A DNA stretch of 52,670 nucleotides, from assembly GCA_014799365.1 (NCBI GenBank), contig JAAVIF010000073.1, positions 1 through 52,670 on the forward strand. The letters run 5' to 3'. The notes under the pieces are model-generated. The model made no database searches and was not told the DNA's origin. It was given only the letters and a program-made list of their open reading frames with translations. The position numbers and the translations under genes are program-made. Positions 15,561-23,348 of the stretch are shown piece after piece. The DNA comes from Oscillospiraceae bacterium (GTDB lineage: Bacteria > Bacillota > Clostridia > Oscillospirales > Ruminococcaceae). How positions within the stretch are numbered: the first letter of the stretch is position 1; each line of letters starts with the position of its first letter.

Positions 15561-16991
15561 CTACCTTTTCTTTCCCAAAATCTGCTTGACCATTTTTATA
15601 CAAGCTCTGAAATTTACCAAAACCATAAACATGAATATAACAGCCAAGCTTACATAAAACACAATATCATTTTTCACAAAAATAATTATCATACCCATGC
15701 CGAGCAGGCAGACCGTGTTGGTGAAAAGCTTGTGCAGCCTTAAGTTCATATATACGATCTGCCTTGTATCAAAGGCTCTTATCAGAAAGACTATGAAAAA
15801 GCTTGCAAAGGTGGCTATCGCCGCGCCGTGATTGCCCAGATAAGGTATGAAAGAGGCGTTGAAAAGAATGTTTATCACCGCTCCCACCGCGGTTGTTATC
15901 ATTGAACGCTTGGACTGCTTGGAAGCAACGTATATGCTGCCCATAAAGGTCGCAAAGCAGCTGTATACCACCGCAAGCACCAAAAACGGCGTATAAAGAT
16001 ACGCGGTATGAAACTGCTCCGCGCAGATCACGTGAATGATCGGGCGTATCAAAAGCAGCATACCCGAGCCCACTACGAAAACAAAGGATTGAAAGGCACT
16101 GAAAACGTCGGAATAAAACTTTGCGATAGTGCGGGAATTTTTTTCGCTGATAGCTGACATATTCCAGGCTTGTGAAAATATTCCCGAAAGCAGAGCTATC
16201 ATATTTGGCAGCCTGTAAGCCGCCTTGTATTGACCGCTTTGGGCAAAGCCTAACATCTCTGAGACAAAAAACGTGTCCGAAGCGTTTATTATCCACCACA
16301 TGACCGTGGTGGGTATCATCGGAATGGCAAATTTGAGCATTGCCTTGCGTATTTTCCGATCGGTGCCTATTAAAACAAAGTATTTTTTTAATCTGCCCAA
16401 ATATGTAAGAAACAGTATCGAGCATACATCAGCGCAGATAACCGACAGCAGATAACCCATATTCCCCCACTTGAACACCAAAAGGAAAAGCAGGTTGAAC
16501 AAAACGTTCATTATCGTGGTGAAAATGCCGTCCACCGCGTACAGCCGAACATTTCCGTTTGAACGGACAAACAGCGCGCAGGCACTTTTTAAGCCTCCGG
16601 TAAATACATAAACCGCCGTTATCCATGAATATTCGTTAAGCAGTGCTATAACGCTGTTTTCGGGAAGCCAGCCCGCAAGCAAGTCTATGGCGGGTACTAT
16701 CAGAAAACAGGCGCAGGTACCCATTAAGGTTATCTTTACGCCTATGGAAAAAACCTGTGAATTATTGTACGCCTTGTCAAGACCGAAGCGTATTATGGAT
16801 TCGCCTATGGAAAGGGTGGCGAAAGCCATTAAAAGGGTGGCGGTGTCGATTATTGTGCCAATCTCGCCGTAGCCCTCTTCGCCGAGCATATTCTGATAAA
16901 AGCGCATCAAAAGCACTACCAGCAGCTTTGAGCCGAATTGCCCCAAAGCCAGAACGACGGTGTTTGACGCAAGCTTTTTATATCTGTTCAA
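15561..16991 (-). CDS. Polysaccharide/oligosaccharide flippase (Wzx/MATE-like)
   Basis: The 476-residue integral membrane protein has about 12-14 hydrophobic helices and the pattern of the MOP superfamily, polysaccharide biosynthesis branch. It opens with YKKLASNTVVLALGQFGSKLLVVLLMRFY and ends with a lysine/arginine-rich tail. Members flip lipid-linked oligosaccharides for capsule, teichoic acid or exopolysaccharide. No glycosyltransferases lie nearby, so this is an orphan flippase in a mixed operon. The start is a TTG at 16991; a nearby ATG is followed at once by a stop, so TTG is the best available start. Confidence 0.88.
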   Translation of the reverse strand: MNRYKKLASNTVVLALGQFGSKLLVVLLMRFYQNMLGEEGYGEIGTIIDTATLLMAFATLSIGESIIRFGLDKAYNNSQVFSIGVKITLMGTCACFLIVPAIDLLAGWLPENSVIALLNEYSWITAVYVFTGGLKSACALFVRSNGNVRLYAVDGIFTTIMNVLFNLLFLLVFKWGNMGYLLSVICADVCSILFLTYLGRLKKYFVLIGTDRKIRKAMLKFAIPMIPTTVMWWIINASDTFFVSEMLGFAQSGQYKAAYRLPNMIALLSGIFSQAWNMSAISEKNSRTIAKFYSDVFSAFQSFVFVVGSGMLLLIRPIIHVICAEQFHTAYLYTPFLVLAVVYSCFATFMGSIYVASKQSKRSMITTAVGAVINILFNASFIPYLGNHGAAIATFASFFIVFLIRAFDTRQIVYMNLRLHKLFTNTVCLLGMGMIIIFVKNDIVFYVSLAVIFMFMVLVNFRACIKMVKQILGKKR

Positions 16992-17032
16992 TTTTTTACA
17001 TCACCGCCTTTCCTTTTGTGGTGAAATAACAA

Positions 17033-17518
17033 TTATATCAGTTTGTATACGGCTACCGTTTCATTTCCGCAAAATTCGCCGTTTTCTTCAAATCCGAAAC
17101 GGGAATATATCTCTTTGGCATGCGTGTTTTCTTTTTCATAGGACAGCCACACGTACTCTGCTTTTCCTGCGGGAAAGGTTTTTATGTACTGTAAGGTCTT
17201 ATCCAATACGGGCTTGGCGTAGCCCTTGCCCTGAAACCTTTTATCAAGCATAAGCCGCCACAACAGATAGTTTCCTTTGGCGATCTCGGGTTCTTCCGGG
17301 TCGTCTAAGGCATCATACCCTATCATGATAAAGCCTATAAGAGTATCACTGTCGTATATTCCGAAGGGTGCCGCAAATATATTTTCGTTCCTTGAAGCGT
17401 AAGCCTCGGCCAAGCTTATGGAATTGGGTGCGACAAAATGCGATTGATTTTCAAAAACGCTTAATTGACAAATTTCTATAACATTATCGTTGGTTATCTC
17501 TTTAAATTCAATATTCAT
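17033..17518 (-). CDS. GNAT N-acetyltransferase, diamine/spermidine type
   Basis: The 161-residue cytoplasmic enzyme should transfer acetyl from acetyl-CoA to an amine. The GNAT core is clear: LLWRLMLDKRFQGKGYAKPVLDKTLQYI holds the acetyl-CoA pyrophosphate loop (RFQGKGYA), and the C-terminal AKEIYSRFGFEENGEF is typical. The N-terminal pattern NVIEICQLSVFENQSHFVAPNSISLAEAY resembles Bacillus BltD/PaiA polyamine acetyltransferases. Polyamine acetylation is therefore the best guess, not proven. ATG at 17518 follows GGGGAGGA. It sits between the bile salt hydrolase and flippase genes with short gaps. Confidence 0.87.
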   Translation of the reverse strand: MNIEFKEITNDNVIEICQLSVFENQSHFVAPNSISLAEAYASRNENIFAAPFGIYDSDTLIGFIMIGYDALDDPEEPEIAKGNYLLWRLMLDKRFQGKGYAKPVLDKTLQYIKTFPAGKAEYVWLSYEKENTHAKEIYSRFGFEENGEFCGNETVAVYKLI

Positions 17519-17556
17519 TTTTGTAATCCTCCCCTTTGTTATTATAATTCAGTGCC

Positions 17557-18531
17557 TTAATTCTGTATTCTGATCTGCTCCTCCGCAATAGGCTTGTACC
17601 TCACAAGCTCCGTCCCGTCCAGATTCTCTTTATTCATATCCACCGCCGTGATCTGATGATTATCATACGAGGTATAATAATAAATACCCTTGTCGGCGTT
17701 GCAGCAGCAGGTGTAAATGGTGATCTCGCACTTATCGCCCTCAAGAACACAGCAGCCTCTCTGCTGATCCACCGAGTTTAAAATATGGAAAAACTGGCTT
17801 ACGCTCTCCTTTTCCTCGCTTCCCGATGTGGAATTCATTTTTACAAATGCTGCTCTCACAAAACGCGACTGTGAGGAAAGGTCGCCCGGAAGTCCCAGCG
17901 CGCCCATGCCGCGGCTGTATCTGTTAAGCTCCAGCCCTTTTGCAAAGGTGTTTTCGGGAGACTTGGCGGTAAGACCCATGTAATTGTTAAGATTAAACAT
18001 CTGCTTGTCAAAGGGCGGGTTATTGGTAAGCACTCCCACAGGGTTGTCATAAATTCTGATACCCTCTTCAACAGATTCCACGGTGATCGCTTCCTCTCTG
18101 TCCGCGATTATCCAGTGAAGCTGCGCCACGGGAAGCTTTGGGCTGAAAGGGGTATTTAAAAGGTTGATGTTTTCGGTTAATTTTCTTGCTTCCTTTACAT
18201 TGGCGCATTGGCTTAAGATCCACGGGATAAATTCAAACTGAGCAACATTGTCCTTGCCCTGCGCACAGTCAAAATAAACGGCGTTGCCCACAAAATTAAG
18301 CCCCGCCATTCCGAGTCCCTTTTCGTTTACGGCCTCGTAATACAAAGGGGTATTATCGGCAACATGCGCCATACCTATCATTGCGTAGTGCGAATTGACC
18401 GTTCCTTTTTCCCTGAAGATAAAGGGAAAATTCCGAGGTGTGACCGTTATCTCGTCACCGTAGGAAAATTCGTAATCCAAGGTGCGACCGAAATAAAAAT
18501 CATTTGTTTTATAAGTAGCTGCCGTACACAT
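17557..18531 (-). CDS. bsh: Bile salt hydrolase (choloylglycine hydrolase family)
   Basis: This Ntn-hydrolase removes glycine or taurine from conjugated bile acids. After loss of Met1 the N-terminal Cys2 is the nucleophile. The 324-residue sequence shows the family residues Cys2, Arg16, Asp19 (GRTLDYE), Asn79 (GLNF), Asn170 (LTNNPPF) and Arg223 (SRFVRAAF). They match C2, R18, D21, N82, N175 and R228 of characterised enzymes. The end segment IYYYTSYDNHQITAVDMNKENLDG is very like the clostridial enzymes and favours bile salts over penicillin V as substrate. No signal peptide, so it is cytoplasmic. AAAGGGAAA precedes the ATG, 23 bases after the tadA stop. The location within a housekeeping-type operon is unusual. 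Confidence 0.94.
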   Translation of the reverse strand: MCTAATYKTNDFYFGRTLDYEFSYGDEITVTPRNFPFIFREKGTVNSHYAMIGMAHVADNTPLYYEAVNEKGLGMAGLNFVGNAVYFDCAQGKDNVAQFEFIPWILSQCANVKEARKLTENINLLNTPFSPKLPVAQLHWIIADREEAITVESVEEGIRIYDNPVGVLTNNPPFDKQMFNLNNYMGLTAKSPENTFAKGLELNRYSRGMGALGLPGDLSSQSRFVRAAFVKMNSTSGSEEKESVSQFFHILNSVDQQRGCCVLEGDKCEITIYTCCCNADKGIYYYTSYDNHQITAVDMNKENLDGTELVRYKPIAEEQIRIQN

Positions 18532-18554
18532 AAGCTTTTCCCTTTCTTTTGCAT

Positions 18555-19007
18555 TTATTTCCTGAGCTTTTCAAAAAAATCCGTCAATATCTCTCCGCAT
18601 TCCTTTTGAAGCACCCGACTCCTTACAAGAGGAGTATGATTAAAGGGCAGCTCGAACAGGTTTATCACCGAGGAGCATGCGCCGCCTTTTTCGTCAAAAG
18701 CACCGTACACCACGCGTTTGAGCCTTGAATTTATTATCGCTCCCGCGCACATGGGACATGGCTCTAAGGTCACATATAGGGTACATTCGGACAGCCGCCA
18801 GCTTTTTAAAGCCCTTGCAGCCTCCTCTATCGCTATAATTTCCGCGTGAGCGGTGGGAGAATTGTCGGTTTCGCGGCGGTTATAGCCTTGTCCGATCACT
18901 TCGCCGTCTTTATTTACAACTATCGCCCCTACGGGACATTCGCCCATATCGTAAGCCTTTTTAGCCAGCTCAAGGGCTTTCAGCATCATTTCTTCGTCAT
19001 AAAGCAT
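18555..19007 (-). CDS. tadA: tRNA-specific adenosine deaminase TadA
   Basis: TadA deaminates the wobble adenosine of tRNA-Arg(ACG) to inosine. The 150-residue protein has the zinc deaminase motifs His54-Ala55-Glu56 (PTAHAEII) and Pro83-Cys84-x2-Cys87 (EPCPMCAGAI). Start ATG 19007 is chosen for the AGGTGG site directly before it and the family start MLYDEEMMLKAL; an upstream in-frame start at 19058 would lie inside the promoter. It is the first gene of a six-gene minus-strand operon and has its own promoter at 19030-19058. Confidence 0.95.
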   Translation of the reverse strand: MLYDEEMMLKALELAKKAYDMGECPVGAIVVNKDGEVIGQGYNRRETDNSPTAHAEIIAIEEAARALKSWRLSECTLYVTLEPCPMCAGAIINSRLKRVVYGAFDEKGGACSSVINLFELPFNHTPLVRSRVLQKECGEILTDFFEKLRK

Positions 19008-19029
19008 AATAATTCCACCTAACCTATTG

Positions 19030-19058
19030 ATTATACTATATAAAGGAAAAAAATTCAA
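19030..19058 (-). promoter_or_regulatory. Promoter of the tadA-bsh operon
   Basis: On the minus strand TTGAAT (plus 19053-19058) and TATAAT (plus 19030-19035) are separated by 17 bases and lie just upstream of tadA. Confidence 0.65.
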
Positions 19059-19137
19059 GGGTTTATTGTCGGTTAATTTCTGCTGCGGTATACAATTTTA
19101 ATAAAACTGTAAATAAAAAAATGTATCATTCGCATAA

Positions 19138-19166
19138 TTGACCGAGAAAAAAATCTAATGTATAAT
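19138..19166 (+). promoter_or_regulatory. Promoter of the GH53 gene
   Basis: TTGACC at 19138-19143 and TATAAT at 19161-19166 with a 17-base spacer, about 50 bases before the start codon. Confidence 0.7.
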
Positions 19167-19215
19167 AAAATAAGTTTATTTGAAAAATTCGTTTGCCAAA
19201 AGGAGCTATGATTCA

Positions 19216-21222
19216 ATGAAAAAAGCTTTTCAAAAAATAGTATCTTTCTTGATTTTATCGGCAAGCCTGCTTCTGACAGGCTGCAACAGCGGGACGGAGG
19301 CCTATACCTTTGAGGGCAGCGATCCCGAGGCTTCGTCAATTTACGTAAAACCCGTTGAGGGTATAAAAGACGATTTTATCCGCGGCGTTGACATTTCGTC
19401 TTACCTGTCGGAGACAGAAAGCGGAGTAAAGTTCAAGGATTTTAACGGCAAGGAGCTTGACGATGCGGGATTTTTCAGGCTGCTGGCCGAGTGCGGTGTA
19501 AACGCGGTAAGACTGCGTATCTGGAACGATCCCTTTGATAAGGACGGAAACAGCTACGGCGGCGGACACAACGACTTAGAGACCGCCATAGCTATCGGAA
19601 AGCCGGCAACGGAAGCGGGCTTGCAGGTTATGGCTGATTTCCACTGCTCCGACTTCTGGGCAGACCCCTCCAAACAAAAAGCACCGAAGGAGTGGGCGCA
19701 CCTTACCTTTGACGACAAGACGGCTGCCTTGTCCGAATATCTGAAAACAAGCATGGAACGTCTGTACAAAGAGGGCGTCAACGTAACTATGGTTCAGGTG
19801 GGCAATGAGACAAACAGCGGCTTTGCGGGGGAAACCGTCAGGGAAAGAATATACGCCCTTATGGGCGCGGGTACCGCGGCGGTAAAGGAAGCGGCAAAGG
19901 CAAACAATAAAGAGGTACTGGTGGCGGTGCATTACACCAACCCCCAAAACTCGGATTTCCTTGACTACGCCAAGGAGCTTGACGAATATGGCGTGGATTA
20001 CGATGTTTTCGCCTCCTCTTACTATCCTTTCTGGCACGGAACAGAGGAAAATCTCACCGAAAAGCTTAAAACAATAGCGGACACCTACGGAAAAAAGGTA
20101 ATGGTGGCGGAAACCTCCTATCTTTACACCGACGGGGACGGCGACGGCAGCGGTAATTCCGTATCCAGCGGCAGCTCGGGAGTGGTTCTTGGCTACGAAA
20201 TTTCGGTTCAGGGACAGGCGAACGAGGTCAGAGCGGTTATAGACGCCGTGCAGAATGTGGGCGATGCGGCGGTTGGAGTATTTTACTGGGAACCCGCGTG
20301 GATCCCAGTTCAGGTATACGATCCCGACAGTGCCAATGCCGAAACTGTGCTTAATCAAAACAGAGAGCTGTGGGAAAGCAAGGGCAGCGGCTGGGCTTCA
20401 AGCTATGCAAAAGCCTACGATCCCAACGACGCGGGCGTTTATTACGGCGGCTCATCATGGGACAATCAGGCGATGTTTGATTTTGAGGGCAATCCTCTGG
20501 AATCCCTTAAGATATTCAAATATATTTTCGGCGGCACAACAAAGGAGCTTGAAATAGTCAGGGTAGACAATATTTATTTTGAATCGGGAATAGGCGCGTC
20601 GGTAAACATGCCCGAAACGGTACCCGCGCTTTTGAACAGCGGAGAAACAAAGGATATTCCCGTAACGTGGAACGCCGAGCAGGTCGCAAACGCGGAGGCT
20701 TCGGGAGCGGGAGTCTATGAGATAAAGGGTACTGCCGACGATAACGGCACAAGCTACGAGCTTGTCTGCACCTTGGAGATCAAGAAAATAAACTACATTA
20801 AAAACAGCGGCTTCGAGGACGCCGATATGTCCATGTGGGATATTCAAGGCAAGGGCGTTGGAAAGGAAGCGGACAACAACAAGAGGAGCGGCGAATACAG
20901 CCTTAAATTCTGGGACGATTCACCCGTTTCCTTTACCGCGGAGCAAAAAATCGAAAATCTTGCCGCGGGTAAGTACGATCTGGGCGGATATTTGCAGGGA
21001 GGAAGCGCGGGCAGCAATCCTGTGTTTGAGCTGTATATTGAAGTGAACGGGGAGCGGTTCACGGCGCAGAGCGGGGTAACGTCGTGGCAGAATTGGGATA
21101 ATCCCGTTGTGGCGGGAGTTGAAGTACCCGAGAACGCGGAGGTCAAGATCGGCGTAAAGGTGGAAGCCGCGGCTAATGCTTGGGGTGCTTGGGACGATTT
21201 CTATTTGTATGAGTCTGAGTGA
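19216..21222 (+). CDS. GH53 endo-beta-1,4-galactanase lipoprotein
   Basis: This surface enzyme should cut the beta-1,4-galactan side chains of pectin. The 668-residue product has a lipoprotein signal (LLLTGC, Cys23), then a GH53 domain (about 50-440) opening with FIRGVDISSYLSETESG and containing NAVRLRIWNDPFD and DFHCSDFWADPSKQ. Catalytic residues are Glu198 (acid/base, VGNETN) and Glu299 (nucleophile, MVAETSY). Next comes a bacterial Ig-like Big_4-type module (about 450-530), then a C-terminal beta-sandwich (about 535-668) of the CBM61 galactan-binding style (NSGFEDADMSMW to WGAWDDFYLYE). ATG 19216 follows AAAGGAG; an upstream TTG would extend the signal peptide unnaturally. The gene has its own promoter and terminator. 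Confidence 0.92.
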   Translation: MKKAFQKIVSFLILSASLLLTGCNSGTEAYTFEGSDPEASSIYVKPVEGIKDDFIRGVDISSYLSETESGVKFKDFNGKELDDAGFFRLLAECGVNAVRLRIWNDPFDKDGNSYGGGHNDLETAIAIGKPATEAGLQVMADFHCSDFWADPSKQKAPKEWAHLTFDDKTAALSEYLKTSMERLYKEGVNVTMVQVGNETNSGFAGETVRERIYALMGAGTAAVKEAAKANNKEVLVAVHYTNPQNSDFLDYAKELDEYGVDYDVFASSYYPFWHGTEENLTEKLKTIADTYGKKVMVAETSYLYTDGDGDGSGNSVSSGSSGVVLGYEISVQGQANEVRAVIDAVQNVGDAAVGVFYWEPAWIPVQVYDPDSANAETVLNQNRELWESKGSGWASSYAKAYDPNDAGVYYGGSSWDNQAMFDFEGNPLESLKIFKYIFGGTTKELEIVRVDNIYFESGIGASVNMPETVPALLNSGETKDIPVTWNAEQVANAEASGAGVYEIKGTADDNGTSYELVCTLEIKKINYIKNSGFEDADMSMWDIQGKGVGKEADNNKRSGEYSLKFWDDSPVSFTAEQKIENLAAGKYDLGGYLQGGSAGSNPVFELYIEVNGERFTAQSGVTSWQNWDNPVVAGVEVPENAEVKIGVKVEAAANAWGAWDDFYLYESE

Positions 21223-21248
21223 TATTAAATAATAGAAGCATAATATAA

Positions 21249-21279
21249 AAAGGGGCTGTAAAAAAAATACAGTCCCTTT
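21249..21279 (+). terminator. Hairpin terminator of the GH53 gene
   Basis: AAAGGGGCTGTA at 21249-21260 pairs with TACAGTCCCTTT at 21268-21279 (one G-T wobble) around an all-A loop. The T-run is weak. Confidence 0.55.
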
Positions 21280-21329
21280 CAAATTAAACAAAAACCGACT
21301 ACTTTACAAAGAGAAACCAACAAATAAAT

Positions 21330-21600
21330 CAGCACTAATATCAGAGGGGGGATAAGGAAGGGATTCTTAAGGTGAAACCTAAAGGGGGGAGAGTGGGTCT
21401 GTGAAAAAGCACAAAGAAAAAACTTTTTCTTGAAAAAAGCCTAATGTAACAGAAAAACGTTGTTTCTGCACATACAATTGAGTGCTTTTTTACAGAACCA
21501 TCTCCCCCCTTTTGGTGTCACCTTAAGCCCCCCGCGGGAGCGGTGCCGCCTGCTTCAGGCAAAAAAAGCATTATATAAAGCGCAATTCTAAGCATTAGCA
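21330..21600 (+). repeat. Dispersed long-stem element, copy C
   Basis: The stem arms are 21366-21412 and 21482-21527. The base is the shared CTTAAGGTG, ACC and G6 stem. The apical stem is TCTGTGAAAAAGCAC facing GTGCTTTTTTACAGA, different from copies A, B and D but paired. The left flank CAGCACTAATATCAGAGGGG is shared in part with copy D. No gene lies between 21223 and 21825. Confidence 0.8.
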
Positions 21601-21703
21601 CAACATAAAAGCCCGTGTGGCATCAAACACAATATTTTTACAGCCCCATTGGTATAATATCTTATTTTTTTACATAAATTGACACAAATTTGAAATTAAA
21701 CAC

Positions 21704-21732
21704 TTGACAACCCTTTCCAACTTTGATATAAT
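21704..21732 (+). promoter_or_regulatory. Consensus promoter of rpsF-ssb-rpsR
   Basis: A perfect TTGACA (21704-21709), a 17-base spacer and a perfect TATAAT (21727-21732), as expected for a strong ribosomal protein operon. Confidence 0.9.
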
Positions 21733-21739
21733 ATTAAAG

Positions 21740-21825
21740 CTTGATTGTGTTCACTCACGATCAAAGATCCTTGCTCACACACCCTATAAAGTGTGGGCCA
21801 CAAGTCTAAAAGGAGGTATTTATCT
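21740..21825 (+). promoter_or_regulatory. rpsF leader, possible S6:S18 autoregulatory region
   Basis: The 85-base leader contains an outer CTTG/CAAG pair and an inner CACAC/GTGTG hairpin (about 21775-21803) close to the ribosome binding site AAGGAGG (21810-21816). Many bacteria regulate rpsF-ssb-rpsR by S6:S18 binding to such a leader. I could not place the conserved CCG motif with certainty, so this is tentative. Confidence 0.35.
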
Positions 21826-22119
21826 ATGGCAAAGCTCGGCGAAAAGTACGAGGCAATGGTTGTTTTCTCCCTTAAAAACGGTGAGGAACAGGTTCAGAAC
21901 CTTGTTGCCAAGTTCACCGACCTTATCAAGGCAAACGGTGAGCTTGTAAACACTGACGACTGGGGCAAAAGAAAGCTTGCTTACCCTATCAACTATGAGA
22001 ATGACGGATACTATGTAGTATACACATTCAGCAGCAAGACCGATTTTCCCGCAGAGTTTGAACGTATTGTAAGCATTACAGACGGCGTTCTCCGTTCCAT
22101 GGTAGTTATCGCTAAGTAA
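21826..22119 (+). CDS. rpsF: 30S ribosomal protein S6
   Basis: The 97-residue protein binds 16S rRNA with S18 on the platform of the small subunit. It has the ferredoxin-like S6 pattern: YEAMVVFSLKNGEEQVQNLV, then WGKRKLAYPINYENDGYYVVYTF, then the ERIVSITDGVLRSMVV helix. The glutamate-rich tail of enterobacterial S6 is absent, as is usual. Start ATG 21826 follows a strong AAGGAGG; an in-frame start at 21793 would lie in the structured leader. First gene of rpsF-ssb-rpsR. Confidence 0.97.
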   Translation: MAKLGEKYEAMVVFSLKNGEEQVQNLVAKFTDLIKANGELVNTDDWGKRKLAYPINYENDGYYVVYTFSSKTDFPAEFERIVSITDGVLRSMVVIAK

Positions 22120-22139
22120 AAAAACAGGAGGCTTGCGAG

Positions 22140-22601
22140 ATGTATAACAAGGCAATTTTAATGGGTCGCATTTGCAACGATTTAGAGTTGAAAACTATCC
22201 CAAACGGCGCAAGTGTTCTGTCATTCCGCTTGGCTGTTGATCGTTCTTATCAGATCAAGGGCGAGGAAAGAAAAGCGGATTTCTTTAACATTGTCGCTTG
22301 GAGAAGCACTGCGGAGTTTATTTCACGTTACTTTGCAAAGGGCAGAATGATCCTTGTAGAGGGCGAGCTGCAAACCCGTCAGTATATTGACAAAAACGGT
22401 TCTACACAGAATGTTGTTGAGCTGGTTGTCAATACCGCACATTTCACAGGTGAAAAAGCTACCAATTCAAACTCCAACAGCTACGGCGGATATAACCCCC
22501 CGCCTCCTGCCAACACGACAGCAAACGCTGCTCCCGCTATTTCATCGGGAAGCACCAACGATTTCGTGGAAACAGGTTCTGATGACGACTACCCGTTCTA
22601 A
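22140..22601 (+). CDS. ssb: Single-stranded DNA-binding protein
   Basis: SSB coats single-stranded DNA in replication and repair. The 153-residue product has an N-terminal OB fold (about 1-108; NKAILMGRICNDLELK, FFNIVAWRSTAEF, MILVEGELQTRQY), a disordered Asn/Pro/Ala-rich linker, and an acidic tip ending DDDYPF that recruits partner proteins. AGGAGG precedes the ATG. The position between rpsF and rpsR is the standard Firmicutes order. Confidence 0.97.
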   Translation: MYNKAILMGRICNDLELKTIPNGASVLSFRLAVDRSYQIKGEERKADFFNIVAWRSTAEFISRYFAKGRMILVEGELQTRQYIDKNGSTQNVVELVVNTAHFTGEKATNSNSNSYGGYNPPPPANTTANAAPAISSGSTNDFVETGSDDDYPF

Positions 22602-22622
22602 ATTTAAAAGGAGGAAATAACA

Positions 22623-22883
22623 ATGGCTGAAAAGCATGAAGTTAACAACGAAAAAGGCGCACGTCCCGTTAAGCGTGCAAGAAAAAAGGTTTGCCAGTTC
22701 TGTGTTGACAGAGCGGAATTTATTGATTACAAGGACGTGGCTAAGCTTAAGAAGTGCATGACAGAGCGTTCAAAGATTCTGCCCCGCCGTGTAACAGGCT
22801 GCTGCGCTTACCACCAGAGAGAGCTTACCGTTGCTATCAAGAGAGCAAGACAGGTTGCTTTGATCCCTTATGTAAGCGATTAA
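22623..22883 (+). CDS. rpsR: 30S ribosomal protein S18
   Basis: The 86-residue basic protein pairs with S6 on the small subunit. The family core is visible: [23 protein letters not shown], then [33 protein letters not shown]. It retains four cysteines (two in CQFC, two in GCC), typical of zinc-binding S18 variants. AAAGGAGG lies before the ATG. A terminator follows at 22900. Confidence 0.97.
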   Translation: MAEKHEVNNEKGARPVKRARKKVCQFCVDRAEFIDYKDVAKLKKCMTERSKILPRRVTGCCAYHQRELTVAIKRARQVALIPYVSD

Positions 22884-22899
22884 GCTTAAACAAACATTT

Positions 22900-22928
22900 A
22901 AAGCTGTTTCTTTGGAAGCAGCTTTTTT
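22900..22928 (+). terminator. Intrinsic terminator of rpsF-ssb-rpsR
   Basis: AAAGCTGTTTC at 22900-22910 pairs with GAAGCAGCTTT at 22915-22925 (one wobble) and continues into a T-run. Confidence 0.85.
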
Positions 22929-22930
22929 AT

Positions 22931-23165
22931 TTGTTGGAGCGTTTACGGAATGGAGAAGCGGCGGAGCCGCCAAAGCTTCGGAGAAGCTTCGGCACCGTCG
23001 GCGTCAGCCGACGGGCAAATTCCCGTCAGGGAATTTGCGGCTCCGCCCCTGCGGTGAGGCAGTTTTTGTGTAGGAGCGATTTTAACGGATAGGGCGGCAG
23101 GAGTTGAATGGGGGATTTTGGTCATCATACATTGCAGGGGGCGGTTGGGAGCGATCGCACTCACG
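22931..23165 (+). repeat. Cloverleaf-like structured element, copy 2
   Basis: Closing arms GGCGGAGCC (22960-22968) and GGCTCCGCC (23039-23047) enclose three hairpins: 22974-22988 (6 bp), 22995-23014 (8 bp, loop GTCA) and 23015-23038 (10 bp, loop GTCA). The hairpins are unrelated in sequence to those of copy 1 (14319-14378). The flank 23048-23136 closely matches copy 1 in reverse orientation. No coding gene is seen. Confidence 0.75.
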
Positions 23166-23228
23166 GCGGCAAAATTAAATTTTTTTAATCGACCCGTCAA
23201 ACCTTTTCGATTTACAAGCGACTTATAA

Positions 23229-23323
23229 GTAATACTATCCCTTTTTAAAAAAGGGATTAGTGTCCCGGGTGCAATCCCATTTTAACCTGTGGGTATTACG
23301 TCAGGTTAAAATGGGATTGGTAT
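23229..23323 (+). repeat. Two adjacent small palindromes before the sigma factor gene
   Basis: The first (23229-23263) pairs ATCCCTTTTT with AAAAAGGGAT. The second pairs AATCCCATTTTAACCTG (23273-23289) with CAGGTTAAAATGGGATT (23302-23318) around TGGGTATTACGT. The second belongs to the 60 bp family seen at 35801, 50835 and 51371. It may act as promoter or operator DNA for the sigma factor gene, which starts 26 bases later. Confidence 0.75.
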
Positions 23324-23348
23324 GAAAGCTTTCAAACGAGGTGTTCAG

